Of a stretch of 64,000 nucleotides of DNA, positions 37,696 through 49,189 are shown in pieces. Every line of letters begins with the position of its first letter. The first letter of the stretch is position 1. The position numbers and the translations under genes are program-made. The stretch lies in NCBI GenBank assembly GCA_008638375.1, contig CM018036.1, positions 2,020,001 through 2,084,000 of the forward strand, given 5' to 3'. The notes below the pieces were generated by a model. It was given only the letters and a program-made list of their open reading frames with translations. It did not search any database and was not told where the DNA came from. The stretch is from Nyssa sinensis. Taxonomy: Eukaryota > Streptophyta > Magnoliopsida > Cornales > Nyssaceae.

Positions 37696-38385
37696 GTTCT
37701 GCAATACTGATGAAGATCTAAAGGATGACCAAAGATGGTAATTGTTCTTCCTTAACTAGCCATTCACTGGCAACAGCTCTTGATGCAGTAGACCTAACAT
37801 ATCTTCATTTACAGCATCTCCACCTGCACCATCGCTCTTTGGACTTGAAGCCGCTACAGTCATTGATATTTTGGTTTCAATATGGGACCATCAACTTTCC
37901 TCTAGGAGAAGGTAACTGTGACCACTTGTAACTTTTGCTTAATTTAGTGCTGTTTGGTTTCTTGAACTTCATTTCCCAAGTGCAAATGTATGCCTTAACA
38001 GTCTACCTCATTTAGCAACGGATTTTTAAACCCATACAATGTAGAGTTTTTCTTTTTAAATTGAACATTTTTTTAATTAGCTGTGGAATGGCTCATCTTC
38101 ATTGGAAATTAAAAAACACCTACAGTATCAGATGGAAGTTGTTTTCACTAATTTGTGAATTGTGAAGAGAAGCACATTCATCACTATGGTATTTTGTTCC
38201 AAGCCTATTTCATTTTCTTATTTTTTTTCCCTGTTTTCTGGGAGACTATCCTCACAATTGGGGAAAATGAAAAAAAAAAAACAAAAAACCATTAATTGTA
38301 TGTTATTTTCTGTGTTTCTCTCACCTGTTCATTGTTCTCTTGATTTAAATCAGAGTTTTTCTTTTTCTTTATGTTCTTTTTCAGA
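37696..38385 (+). other. 3' flank of the NBS-LRR gene
   Basis: The region shares homology with the pseudogene copy up to about 37990. It holds possible splice signals (CATTTACAG near 37820, GAGAAG|GTAACT near 37910), as in resistance genes with introns in the 3' untranslated region. No separate gene is recognised. Confidence 0.35.
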
Positions 38386-38988
38386 TCAATTACAAAGTTG
38401 TTAACTACCGCTAACAAGGAAAGAATAGTTGAGACAGGGATTCATCCCAATATTAACTCTTATTCAGTGGAAGATGGCTTGCAGGTAGTCCAATTTCTTA
38501 TTACAGCGTGTTACTACCAGGTGTTAGTTTTATGGTACTTCCACTAGATTTCCTGAGATGTTTATTTTCCAGTAGATCATCAATTTTACTGAATTTAAGG
38601 CTAAGCTAATGAGTTTGATCAATTAATGTAAATTTCTAGATTCACGAGTGATCTTTGGCAGCTTAATTTCTCCTATAGGTTAAAAAAATCATTACTTGGA
38701 TCAAGCTTCTGAATTAAAATTCCATCTAGTCTGAACTTTACGACACTTTTATGAACCATGGCAACTGCATTTGTCCACTGAAATTGTCCAACACTCTTTC
38801 ACTCTAATGACACTAAAATCTTCTTGTTCACTTCTTGATTTTGCTCAGTTGTTAACATTTTCCTATTTTTTTAACATGTTTTTTTAGTGAATAACTATAT
38901 GTAAAATTTGATCATTTTCTCGCAGGGGACTTCATTATTGTTAGAGGACAGACTTCAAGATGTATATAGTAGCAAGTTCACTCAGGTA
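38386..38988 (+). other. Two exon-like segments of unknown identity
   Basis: A segment from about 38386 to 38484 is flanked by TTTTTCAG and CAG|GTAGTC and stays open, encoding RIVETGIHPNINSYSVEDGL. A second, about 38926-38987, is flanked by TCTCGCAG and CAG|GTACAG and encodes TSLLLEDRLQDVYSSKFTQ. The two join in phase. They could be coding exons of a broken gene or spliced 3' untranslated exons of the NBS-LRR gene. I do not recognise the family. Confidence 0.25.
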
Positions 38989-39149
38989 CAGACCCGACAT
39001 CCAGTCATAAACCCAGTCCAGGTTCCCACTTCCTAGTCCCCTGATGCCCACCTTTTTGCTGAAGCTGTCAACTGGTCTTAGTTACTGGTTTCCTGCCCTT
39101 TTTCCACAAGATGTTTGTATATGGTTTATTCAAGTGATATACCTAGAGT

Positions 39150-39310
39150 TGTAAATTGGGTATGGTCCGGCACGTCCCAGCACATCCCAGCACGGTTCCT
39201 GGTGGGCCATGCCATGCTTGTGCAGAGTCCATAGCCCTGCTGGGCCTGCCCTCCCAGCCTAACAGGCCAGGCACAACACATCTCCTGACACACAAACATG
39301 AATATGGGAT
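39150..39310. repeat. GC-rich repeat-like island
   Basis: A short island of GGCACG, CCCAGCAC, GGGCC and GGCCAGGCAC words stands out from the AT-rich surroundings. Such word-repeat islands are typical of the ends of some plant DNA transposons. No terminal repeats were identified. Confidence 0.35.
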
Positions 39311-41078
39311 ATGTGATATTTCTGACATGTCTAGTTGGACATGCGCCTAACATGTTCACTAGTTTAAATTTAGTATATAATTGTACATAAAACTCTCTTA
39401 TTAATGGTTCGTTAGTTGTATGGTTGCCTTAAATTGGATAAATGCCTATATTGAACCCTCTATGCCATTTAAAAATATAAGAATAATATTCTGTATATAT
39501 GTATATATAAGTCCTTGAATTTAAAATTTTAATATGCTAACACATACCCTAATCCATGTAACATGAAGTGTAGATCCTTGATTCCAACCAGCAGGTGTAT
39601 GAAACTATGAATTCTAGAATTGCTACCTCATTCTGTAAAAATGGAGACTAATCAATAAAAGATGAATGAAAACTTAAAGAAACTAATGCAGGAGCTAATT
39701 ACCACCTCTCCGTCCATTTCTTTTAGTAATTTTTTGAATCACATTTGGAAAAAAAAACTTGCTTTTGCTAACTCCTGTGGAAGCCAAAATTTCTGAAATA
39801 AAATTCATTAATTGATTAGTTTTTGTCCCCATGTTATTCATATATTGACAAGTTTGCCCTGGTCTTAAGGAGGACCCTGCAAGGATGTTACTGGCGCCTG
39901 CATTTTCCTTGGAAGTTGAAAGATATGGTCGAGATCTTAATGGATGTTGATTTAGTGAAAGCACTACATGACTAAGGTGACCTGATTCTTGGAGATTTGG
40001 TGTTAAGAGTTGAGTGGGTTTTGGGATTTATGAGATTGAAATGGTGGGTTTCCTCCACCCCTTTTCAGTCTTGTTAGGTTTTGGGTTTCATGGTTTGTTT
40101 TTTAGGCCTGATGTATGTTAAGATCTACCATGAAAGATGAGTTGTTCATCTAATGAGCCTAAGAGCAGGGGAAAACAGATTGAAAATTTTGGGTCTAACC
40201 AGCAATCTGGGATTAGCCAACAAAACTCTTTTCGATCCAAGAATCTAAAAATGAAACTTGTTTCTTTCTTGATCCAACCCACCCCTCTCTGAAAACCTTC
40301 CTTTATTTTGCTTAACCCCCCCCCCCCCCCCCCCCCCCCAGTTTGACTGTGGGTACCAAGAATGGAGAAAAGGGTAAGGCAAAGCTGGGATATAAAGTGT
40401 GTTTGTACCCAAATCAGCTGAGAAATCTCCATCAGCTCTAGGTCTTGAAGAGATGAGATATTGGGCCGCAGGATTCTGGAAGAGGCAATCAACAGTGTTT
40501 ACAATGAACTAAGATGAAACAGGAGATTATTTTTAACTCCTTGTTTGTGTTAAAATTTGTAAAAATTTCATATATATTTTTGCTAAACATTCATACCACA
40601 TGTATAAACTATTGGCCCTTATGATTGTTTGTGACCAATTATATAGAATTCTAATAATTTCTGATTTAAAACTTCTACCCATGGGTGTTTTGTAAATGAG
40701 TGGAAGAATATTGCATGCTTTCAGCAGTTTTTATCAAGTTACTCAATTCGACAAAGCCTTTATATCTGGCTTTCTAAAGGCATGCCTCCCCCAGTTTTTC
40801 TTCACGACATTCTTGATTCTCGCCCCATGTTCATATAGAGGAGAGAGAGATGAGTATCTCCCCCCAACACAGATAGGAACAGCTTCAAGCTTACCTATTA
40901 CCTACACAACATTCTCTTTTCCCCTATAACCTTGCAACTTATAGGTGATCAAAGAATTTATTTGCTTTTGTCCTTGATCGTTTCTTTTATATCTTACATA
41001 TATGTGTGTGTGTGTGTGTGTGTATTTTGGGCCCTCTTGCCATAGATCCTGATAATCTGATATGCAGCACGTTGACAG
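39311..41078. other. Intergenic region with a long poly-C run
   Basis: No convincing coding exon. A run of 24 C residues lies at 40316-40339 and a (TG)n tract near 41002-41022. The longest frame (40118-40492, minus) reads the C run as polyglycine and has no family features. Confidence 0.5.
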
Positions 41079-41745
41079 GTTGACCGGGCTTGCAAGGTTT
41101 TTGAAGACATGAAAAGGAAGCATTGTGAGCCAGATGAGTATACATACACAGTTATGATTAGAATGGAAAAATTGGTAAACTTGAGGAATCGCTGGTACTC
41201 TTTCAGGAAATGTTAACAAAAGGGCCATACTCTAACCATTTTTGTTACTCGAACCCCTAACCTCTTGGTCACAATGACTTTCACATATAGTGTCGTTCTG
41301 AACGATCTGGCTGCAGAAGGGCAGCTTGGTAGACTTGATGAGGTTGTAGGGCAGCTTGATAACCTTTAAATATATGCATATTTGCTGTGGTGAGGGTTCA
41401 CTGCAAATTGGGCCATGTAAATGAGGCTCACTAGTTTTCTTGCAATATGTGGAGCTTCCATGAAGGAGATAGGGACTGCTGAGTAAGATTCATGAAAACG
41501 GAATAAATATTGATACTCTTGACTAATTAAAGCATATTTCTCATCTTCATGATCTTTACAAAAAGATGAAAGGAGATTGTCCTCCACTCTCTAGCTTTTG
41601 ATAGAGCTAGAAGAGTTGATGAAGCTGTTAAAATCTTTGAAGAACTTGTCATACACTATCTTACTCCACTGACTTGAGAAGTGTGGGAAATTGCTGGGCT
41701 AGCCAGGCTGTGGATCTGTATTCAAAACTCAACAACAGGGTTGAC
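41079..41745 (+). pseudogene. Decayed PPR protein fragment, related to ABO5
   Basis: The first frame reads VDRACKVFEDMKRKHCEPDE then YTYTVMIR, a classic pentatricopeptide pattern. After a frameshift near 41172 it continues GKLEESLVLFQEMLTKG. Further short matches follow in shifting frames: AAEGQLGRLDE (about 41312), LLSKIHENGINIDT (about 41477) and RARRVDEAVKIFEEL (about 41602). Near the end is a part resembling AVDLYSKLKQQG with frame breaks. The order of these pieces follows the C-terminal half of the Arabidopsis mitochondrial PPR protein ABO5 as I remember it. Repeats between pieces have been lost and many stops and frameshifts are present. The 5' half is absent. It is a non-functional relic. 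Confidence 0.6.
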
Positions 41746-43056
41746 ACCTAATTCACACACATATGCACTTTTCCCTTTTTTTTATTTTATTTTATAGAAG
41801 AGATGGGATATTACAATTTAACTATAATATGAGACTCTCAAATATGCGTATTGAAAGACAAATTAATTTAATTTATGACTGAGTTAAAATAATGTTCACA
41901 TTTCTTCTAATGAAAGAAAGGAGATTTAAATTCATGAACCGCCCTTAATGAAGAGGACAAGGTCGCCAACGGAATGGTAGCAAAGTGGTTCACATAAAAT
42001 AGTTACTAAGGGTTTTTGTGCTTTCTTTACCAAAATGAGGAAAAGCAGTGTTGTACTTTTTTGGAAACACAATTTTATGCCTTACAGATTTTAAGAAGAA
42101 CTCCGAGAATAGGAGTCATTTTTTGACCAAAAAAAATTATTTGGGTATGAATATAATATTTATATATACACTAATGATTTTTTATATTAAATATCACTCT
42201 AATAATGGTATTTAAAAAAAAAATATTTATTTGATATTTTAATATAATTTTGTCTCTTTTTTCTCTTTCTTTTCATCAACTTATCTCATTCTCTTTCTTC
42301 CCCTTAACTTTTGAATCTCCTCTCTCCCTCTTTATGAAATTTATCTTTTTATTTAGTTAATCACTGTTGGTGGATGTCGAGAGATGGAGGAGGTGATGAC
42401 TTTTTAAAAATTTAGGTATTATATTTTTTTTATCTCTAATTTGATAAAAAAAAATATTAACAAAACAAGACTTGTCCATCTTAAATTTTTTTTTTTTTTT
42501 TATATTTTCATATAATCTCTTTTAAATTCTAGTGTGGGTGAAAGCAATCCAAAATTTATTAGTAAAATTAAATTTTAATTTCATAAAATTGTTAAAAGTT
42601 AAATTGTTACTATATATATTTTGAATAATTAAAATAAACAAAAATTAAAATTAAAAATCTCAATTTTTTATGAGTCCTCAATAGATTTTTTTATATTGTT
42701 TTTGAGAATTTTTTTTTTGTATAGTTAAAATTTTTTAAGTTTTTTTTTTTCTTTAATTGATTTTTTTTGTCTAATTTATATATTTTTTTATATCACTGAA
42801 TTTAATTTTTATTAATTAATACTTTATATTTTATTTTAAAATTTATGATTAAGTATTTTTAATACTGAAAAAAATTCTGGTGTTCCACGTGTCACATTTT
42901 TAGTAGTTATGATCTTTCGAATTCAGACGTTTTTACCATTGAGTGATTGAGTTTTACTGCGCGGTACAAAGATGACATCACATGGTGTGTTGTCCGGAAA
43001 CGTGGATAGTAGGCCAAGGATGCGGCCGAAAAAACCTTTATTGCCCTGTTGTAGGT
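41746..43056. other. AT-rich region without a recognised gene
   Basis: Long T and A runs dominate (for example 42487-42500 and 42700-42760). Towards 42890-43050 the sequence becomes more balanced. No exon of the PIP1 gene and no RNA gene was found. Confidence 0.45.
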
Positions 43057-43352
43057 ACTGGACCACCCTTGAAAGAGGATCGTTTCGGATAGCCGCATGA
43101 GTGAGATTTTCGTGACTTATTTGTTTCATGTAAAACATCGGGCTACGTGTATATGAAGAAAATTATAATAAATTAATAAAGTTGTGAAGTTATTTTTAAT
43201 AAGGCGGTGGACCTGCCCTTTAAAAAGGGAATCGTTTCGTAACGCCGCATGAGTGAGATTTTTGTGATTTATATGTTTTGTGTAATGTATCGGTGATCGT
43301 GTGTATTACATATATGAATAAAGTTGTAAAGTTATTTTTAATAAAATTTTCC
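43057..43352. repeat. Two imperfect tandem copies of about 150 bases
   Basis: Copy 1 (about 43057-43202) and copy 2 (about 43203-43352) share GGATCGTTTCGGATAGCCGC / GGAATCGTTTCGTAACGCCG, then GCATGAGTGAGATTTT(C/T)GTGA, and both end in TAAAGTTGT(G/A)AAGTTATTTTTAATAA. Function and family are unknown. Confidence 0.65.
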
Positions 43353-44161
43353 TTGAAAATATCTATATATTAAGATGGGATTTTTGGAAGAGCTGTTCAT
43401 GATTTTTTTGACTTTAAAGTCTGTTTTTAGATAGAAATGTAAAACATTTTTTTTTCTTTCTAAAAGTATGTGATCCGTTAAAATTATACTTTATTCACAC
43501 AATAAAATTGATTTTTGCATATTTATGCCTATTTTCTTAAACTGGTGACACTCTTAAAATGTTTTAATCCGCATTAGATTCTTCTTACTCCCAAAACCTC
43601 AAATATATAGCCAATTAAATGTGTATAATTTTTCACTTACACTCATTGTGAGTTTTTCAGTAATTATTTACCAATGGTTCGACTTAACAGTTTCATTTTA
43701 AGGATAAAATAATAATTTAATAAAAAGGATAAGGTACATAACAGTATGTTCAATGAATTTAGGATAAAAGTGTCATTTTATGTATTAATTACAGACGTTA
43801 TTGTCTTAAAGATTTTGTTTGTCTGAAATAACATTAGGGGAAAAAAAATTATAGTTAACTAGATATAACAGTGTAATACAAGTATACTCTTATGTTAACA
43901 TTACCATTACTCATTTTATTTGAGTAATTGTTTTGTACTATTTTATGTTTTCATAAATTATTTGATAATAACATAGTGGCCATCCCAGTGGATACTTACT
44001 CCTACATAATAAATGGTCTAAATTCCAGAATTTAAAAAAAAAATCACGGGAAGGTCTCATGGTGATATTGTCGATCATATTTGAATATTTATGTGAGACC
44101 CACGCAGAGCCCGTAAAATGCTCAAATTTGAGCATCATATTACACTGTGAGAGCTTACCAC

Positions 44162-44166
44162 CAGAA
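44162..44166. repeat. Left target-site duplication of the copia element
   Basis: CAGAA immediately precedes the left LTR and is repeated at 48953-48957 after the right LTR, the 5-base duplication expected for a copia insertion. Confidence 0.85.
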
Positions 44167-44536
44167 TGTTGCAAATTAGTGAAACTTACTGTTAGGAGTT
44201 GCTGAATTAGTCTTTGTTGAATAAGTCTAGTTAGTTTTAAGTTTTTCATTTATTTAGGAAACTGATGTTATCTTCCTTTTATTTAGGAGTTAGTGGCTTT
44301 TATTTAGGCAAATAAATTCAAAAGATAGTTGGTGTTGGTTGAGATTTTTTAGGACATTTTTTAGTATTTATATGATTGTAATTGTTGTTCAGATCATTCA
44401 TTTTTGAGTAATACAATCAGAGTTTTAGCAAATCATCTCTGCTTTCTTTTTGGTTATTTCTTGTTTTTTATATTCTTTACATGGTATCAGAGCCAGGTTG
44501 CCTATCAAGTGTTTTTGATTTTATTACTCAGTAAAC

Positions 44537-47500
44537 ATGAATGGTGGAAGCAGTGTCTCTATAGACAAGCTTGTTGGTAACAATTATAGTTACTGGAAGC
44601 TATGCATGGAAGCTTATCTACAAGGGCAGGATTTGTGGGATCTTATCTCTGGTGATGATGTTGTAATTCCAGAAGATACACCACAGAATGCTGAGTTGCG
44701 GAGGAAGTGGAAGATTAAGTGTGGCAAAGCTTTATTTGCTTTGCGAACATCGATCAGTCAGGAGTACATCCAGCATGTTCGTGATGGAAAGTCGCCAAAG
44801 CAAGTGTGGGAGACACTTGAAAGGTTGTTCACTCAAAAGAACACGATGAGGTTGCAGTTTTTGGAGAACCAACTTGCTGGGATGACTCAAGATAATCTTT
44901 CAATTTCAGAATATTTTCTGAAAATTAAAACTTTGTGTTCTGAAATTTCAGAATTGGATACGGAGGAGCCTGTGAGTGACGCTCGTTTGCGTCGTTATCT
45001 TATTCGCGGATTGCGGAAAGAGTTTATGCCCTTTATCTCTTCGATACAAGGGTGGGCAAATCAACCTTCTATTATTGAGCTGGAGAATCTGCTCTCAAAT
45101 CAGGAAGCATTGATGAAACAAATGGCCAGCAGCAACAAGCAATCTCCCTCTCAAGTGGAGGATGCTCTTTACACAAAAGACAAAGCAAAAAGCAATTCTT
45201 TCTCCAAGCATTCTTCAGGTGACAACAAGCAATCCAAAACTGAAGGGCAGTCCAGAGGCAATTCAAGAAGCTGCTATAGGTGTGGAAAGCTAGGACACTT
45301 AAAGCGCGATTGTCGTGTAAAGGTGGTGTGTAATCGGTGCGGGAAATCAGGCCACATTAAACAAAATTGCCGTGTAAATCTCACAGGAGCAAATGTTGCA
45401 CATGAAACTAGTGAGTTTGAACAACTCAAGTGGGAGCAATGCTTATCTATTGAAGCTGTTGATCAACCTGTTATTTTGAATTCTGTTGTTCAACAAACCA
45501 ACGTGGAAACTTATGCTAATGCTTCCATAGACTACAGCAAGGATTGGATTGTTGATTCTGGTTGCTCTCATCATGCAACAGGAAATGCTTCTTTACTCTC
45601 TGAAGTTCGTCCACATTATGGAAAAAGAGCCATTGTTACGGCTGATAATTCATTACATCCAGTAGTGAAAGAAGGAAATTTCAATGTCAAGAAAGATATT
45701 TCAAATGCTGGTGGCGTTTCTCTCAAAGATGTTTATCATGTTCCAGGCTTAAAGAAGAATCTCGCTTCAGTTTCCCAGATTGCTGATTCTGGGAGGTATG
45801 TTCTTTTTGGTCCAGATGATGTGAAAATTATTTCCAATATAAAACACCTTGAAGCTGATGTTTTATTTACTGGAAAAAGAAAAGACTCACTCTATGTATT
45901 GTCTGCAAGTGATGCATATGTTGAAAAGATAGGTCAGAATGCAAGTGTGACACTTTGGCATGCTCGGTTAGGCCATGTTGGTTATCAATTGCTGCATAAA
46001 ATCTCTACAAAGAAACTTCTTGATGGAGTTCCTCTCTTTAAAGAAATTCATCAAGATGTGGTTTGTCCTGGTTGCCAGTATGGAAAATCACATCGTTTTC
46101 CTTTCCCGAATTCAAAGAATAGAGCTACTGCTGCGTTACAACTGGTACATTCAGATCTGATGGGGCCAACAATAACACCCAGTTACTATGGTTTTCATTA
46201 TGTAATGGTTCTTGTGGATGATTTTTCTCGGTTCACTTGGGTGTTTTTCTTGGAACACAAAAGTGAGACTTTCTCCAAATTCATTGAATTCAAGGAGCAG
46301 GTGGAGAAAGAATTTGGGCTGCCAATAAAGTGTCTACGCACCAACAATAGAGGAGAATACATGTCTGATCAATTCCTAAATTATTGCAAAGAACATGGCA
46401 TTCGGCGTCAAATGACTTGTCCAGAAACTCCACAGCAAAATGGAGTTGCTGAGCGCAAGTTGGCACATCTTATATCCATGTGCTTGTCATGGTTGCATGC
46501 AAAGAACCTTCCGAGAGAGCTATGGGCAGCAGCTATTCAAGCAGCTTGTCATGTCATAAATCGTTTACCTCCATGGCTAGGGACAGAATCATCTCCTTTT
46601 GAAGCACTATACCATCACAAACCCAATGTGAGTTATTTTCGAGTCTTTGGCTCAGTCTGTTATGTTCACGTCTCAAAAAACTAATCGGACTAAACTTGAC
46701 CCAAGGGCAAGGTGTTGTATTTTTGTTGGTTATGACACTCACAAGAAAGGTTGGAGATGTATGGATCTAGAAACAAAGAAAGTTGTTGTTTCTCGTGATG
46801 TAGTGTTTGACGAAGTTTCATCACATCAGATTGATGCAAATCCGAATAGAGGCACAGCTGATCTTTCACCCTTCTTCGGTGATGATGCATCCAGCGAAAA
46901 GGGGAGCAATACTACTTCTTCTGGAGAAACTATTCAGCAAGATGAGGTTATAGGGACTGCTATTCGGAGGTCTTCTAGACAAAGACAACAACCTGATTAT
47001 TTAACTGATTATGAAGTTTAGTTAAATCATTGCTCTGTTGTGTCCTGTTTTCTGATGGGAGATGCATGTGAAAATGAACCTAAGTCGTACAATGAAGCTA
47101 AAGGTGTTTCTGAATGGGAGGAAGCAATGCAGGAGGAAATATCAGCTCTAAACAAGAACTGCACATGGGAGCTTGTTCCGAAGCCAAAGAATGTTAAATT
47201 AGTTACTTGTAAATGGGTTTACAAGTTGAAGAAAAGGGCTGATGGTACTATCGACAGGTATAAAGCTCGTCTTGTTGCTCGCGGTTTCTCTCAGCAATAT
47301 GGTCTAGATTACGAGGAGACTTTTAGCCCTGTTGCTAAAATGGTGACGATTCGAACAATTATTTCATTAGCTGCTTACAAAGGCTGGAAATTGTGGCAAT
47401 TAGATGTGAAGAATGCATTCCTTTATGGGGAGTTGGATCGAGATATCTTTATGGAGCAGCCACATGGATTCATTTCTAAGGAGTTTCCAGATTATGTGTG

Positions 47501-48629
47501 CCGACTCAAGAAGGCTTTGTATGGCCTTAAGCAAGCTCCACGTGCTTGGTATGGTAAAATCGCTCAATACCTTGATTTCTGTGGTTTCAAGTCTTCAAAT
47601 GCAGATTCAAGTTTATTTGTTAAGAAAACAACCTCAGTATGCACAATGCTCCTTCTCTATGTGGATGACATGATCATTACTGGTGATGACAATGCTGAAA
47701 TAACTCGTCTTCGAGATGCTTTGTCTCTTCGTTTTGAAATGAAGAGTTTGGGAGAAGTTAGTTGTTTTCTTGGCTTGGAGGTTAAAAAGTCAGATGGATA
47801 TTTTGTCTCTCAAAAAGGATATGCAGCAAGCTTACTGAATCGTTTTCATATGGGGGAGTCAAAGGCAATGACTACTCCTATGGAACCTTGCTTGAAGTTA
47901 ACTAAAGATGGAGGAAAACTACTAGAAGATGCAACACCTTTTCGACAGCTCATTGGTAGTTTATTCTATTTAACTATCACAAAGCCTGACATTTCATATT
48001 CTGTAGGAGTCATCTCTCAGTTTATGGACAAACCACGTGAGAGTCACTTAATTGCAGCAAAGAGGGTTCTTCGCTATGTAAAAGGCACTCTGAATTTTGG
48101 GTTACTATATAAGCCGGATACATCATTTTTTTTGACTGGTTTTGTAGATGCAGACTGGGCTGGTGACATGAATGATAGGCGCTCCACAACAGGGTATTGT
48201 TTTAATACAGGTTCAGCAGCTATCTCATGGTGCAGTAAAAAGCAAACTACTGTTGCTCTTTCAAGTTGTGAAGCTGAATATGTAGCAGCTACTATGGCCA
48301 CTCAAGAGTGTATTTGGCTTAAGAGGCTTATTCAAGAAATGTTTTCTGTCTTGGACTATTCAGTTCCCATTCACTGTGACAATGAAAGTGCAATTTAGCT
48401 TGCTGAAAATCCAGTGTTTCATGCTCGCACAAAACACATTGAAACACATTACCATTTCGTTCGAGAAAAAGTTTTGACTCAGGACATTCAGCTGCAGAAA
48501 ATACTAACGGAAGCTCAAGTTGCTGATATATTTACCAAAGCACTCAGCAAAGCAAAGTTTGAAGTGTTTCGAAGTGCTCTTGGTGTTGTTGACAGTAAGT
48601 TTGCACTAAGGGGGAGTGTTGCAAATTAG
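44537..48629 (+). pseudogene. Copia gag-pol polyprotein, interrupted
   Basis: Gag begins at ATG 44537 and has two CCHC zinc knuckles (CYRCGKLGHLKRDC, about residue 245; CNRCGKSGHIKQNC, about 265). The protease motif DWIVDSGCSHH is near 335. The integrase zinc-binding part lies about 474-515 (HARLGH, CPGCQYGK), and its core has HSDLMGP and NGVAERK. The usual second catalytic Asp in the TDNGGEY-type motif is Asn here (RTNNRGEY). Reverse transcriptase has YVDDMIITGDD (about 47660). RNase H has DADWAGD and CEAEY. The frame is broken by an extra A in an A6 run (46675-46680), a TAG at 47019-47021 and a TAG at 48396-48398 where Gln is expected. Autonomous activity is very unlikely. Confidence 0.92.
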
Positions 48630-48952
48630 TGAAACTTACTGTTAGGAGTTGCTGAATTAGTCTTTGTTGAATAAGTCTAGTTAGTTTTAAGTTTTTCATT
48701 TATTTAGGAAACTGATGTTATCTTCCTTTTATTTAGGAGTTAGTGGCTTTGATTTAGGAGTTAGTGGCTTTTATTTAGGCAAATAAATTCAAAAGATAGT
48801 TGGTGTTGGTTGAGATTTTTTAGGACATTTTTTAGTATTTATATGATTGTAATTGTTGTTCAGATCATTCATTTTTGAGTAATACAATAAGAGTTTTAGC
48901 AAATCATCTCTGCTTTCTTTTTGGTTATTTCCTGTTTTTTATATTCTTTACA
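48617..48952 (+). repeat. Right LTR of the copia element, with a 21-base internal duplication
   Basis: Compared with the left LTR, this copy contains an extra tandem block, GATTTAGGAGTTAGTGGCTTT, plus two single-base differences (AATAAGAG versus AATCAGAG, and TTCC versus TTTC). LTRs are identical at insertion, so these changes are younger than the insertion. Confidence 0.9.
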
Positions 48953-48957
48953 CAGAA

Positions 48958-49189
48958 TGCTCAAAATGATGGAAGCTTACATGGTCATCCCACGCATGTT
49001 CCCTGTTGTAGATGATGGCTGCACCAAGGCTCCTGGCTGGATTGATACCGGTACCTGTGACAGGTGAGAGCTTACCACCAGAATGCTCAAAATGATGGAA
49101 GCTTACATGGTCATCCCACGCATGTTCCCTGTTGTAGATGATGGCTGCACCAAGGCTCCTGGCTGGATTGATACCGGTACCTGTGACAG
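48958..49189 (-). repeat. 126-base tandem duplication of the PIP1 exon 3 end and intron 3 start
   Basis: The unit (copy B about 49064-49189) holds the last part of PIP1 exon 3 ([18 protein letters not shown] to DDH), the GT donor and 40 bases of intron. Copy A is split by the copia element: 44147-44166 plus 48958-49063. The duplication therefore preceded the insertion. In minus-strand order the full exon comes first and the extra partial exon second. Confidence 0.85.

Larger units (their letters stand above)
34604..37990 (+). repeat. Duplicated NBS-LRR segment, copy 1
   Basis: This block is repeated at 60498-63870. Similarity starts at TAAAGCTTGGCTCTTG, about 105 bases before the ATG, and ends at CCCAAGTGCAAATG, about 295 bases past the stop. 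It therefore covers leader, whole coding region and 3' flank. The copies are in the same orientation about 25.9 kb apart. Confidence 0.85.
44167..48952 (+). mobile_element. Ty1/copia LTR retrotransposon, nearly complete
   Basis: Two LTRs with TG...CA ends flank an internal region: left LTR 44167-44481 (315 bases) and right LTR 48617-48952 (336 bases). The primer-binding site TGGTATCAGAGC, complementary to initiator tRNA-Met, follows the left LTR at 44482-44493. A polypurine tract AAGGGGGAG precedes the right LTR (48608-48616). The target duplication is CAGAA. The internal gag-pol order (gag, protease, integrase, reverse transcriptase, RNase H) defines copia. The LTRs differ by two substitutions and one 21-base duplication in the right copy, so the insertion is young. 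It lies antisense inside the truncated PIP1 gene. Confidence 0.95.

Noticed and set aside
40118..40492. 124-residue minus-strand frame with a polyglycine run
   Set aside because: The glycines are a reading of the poly-C tract; there is no domain, promoter or splice context.
41746..44146. Missing last exon of PIP1
   Set aside because: I searched the minus strand for a sequence encoding the conserved WIFWVGP start and helix 6 and found none.
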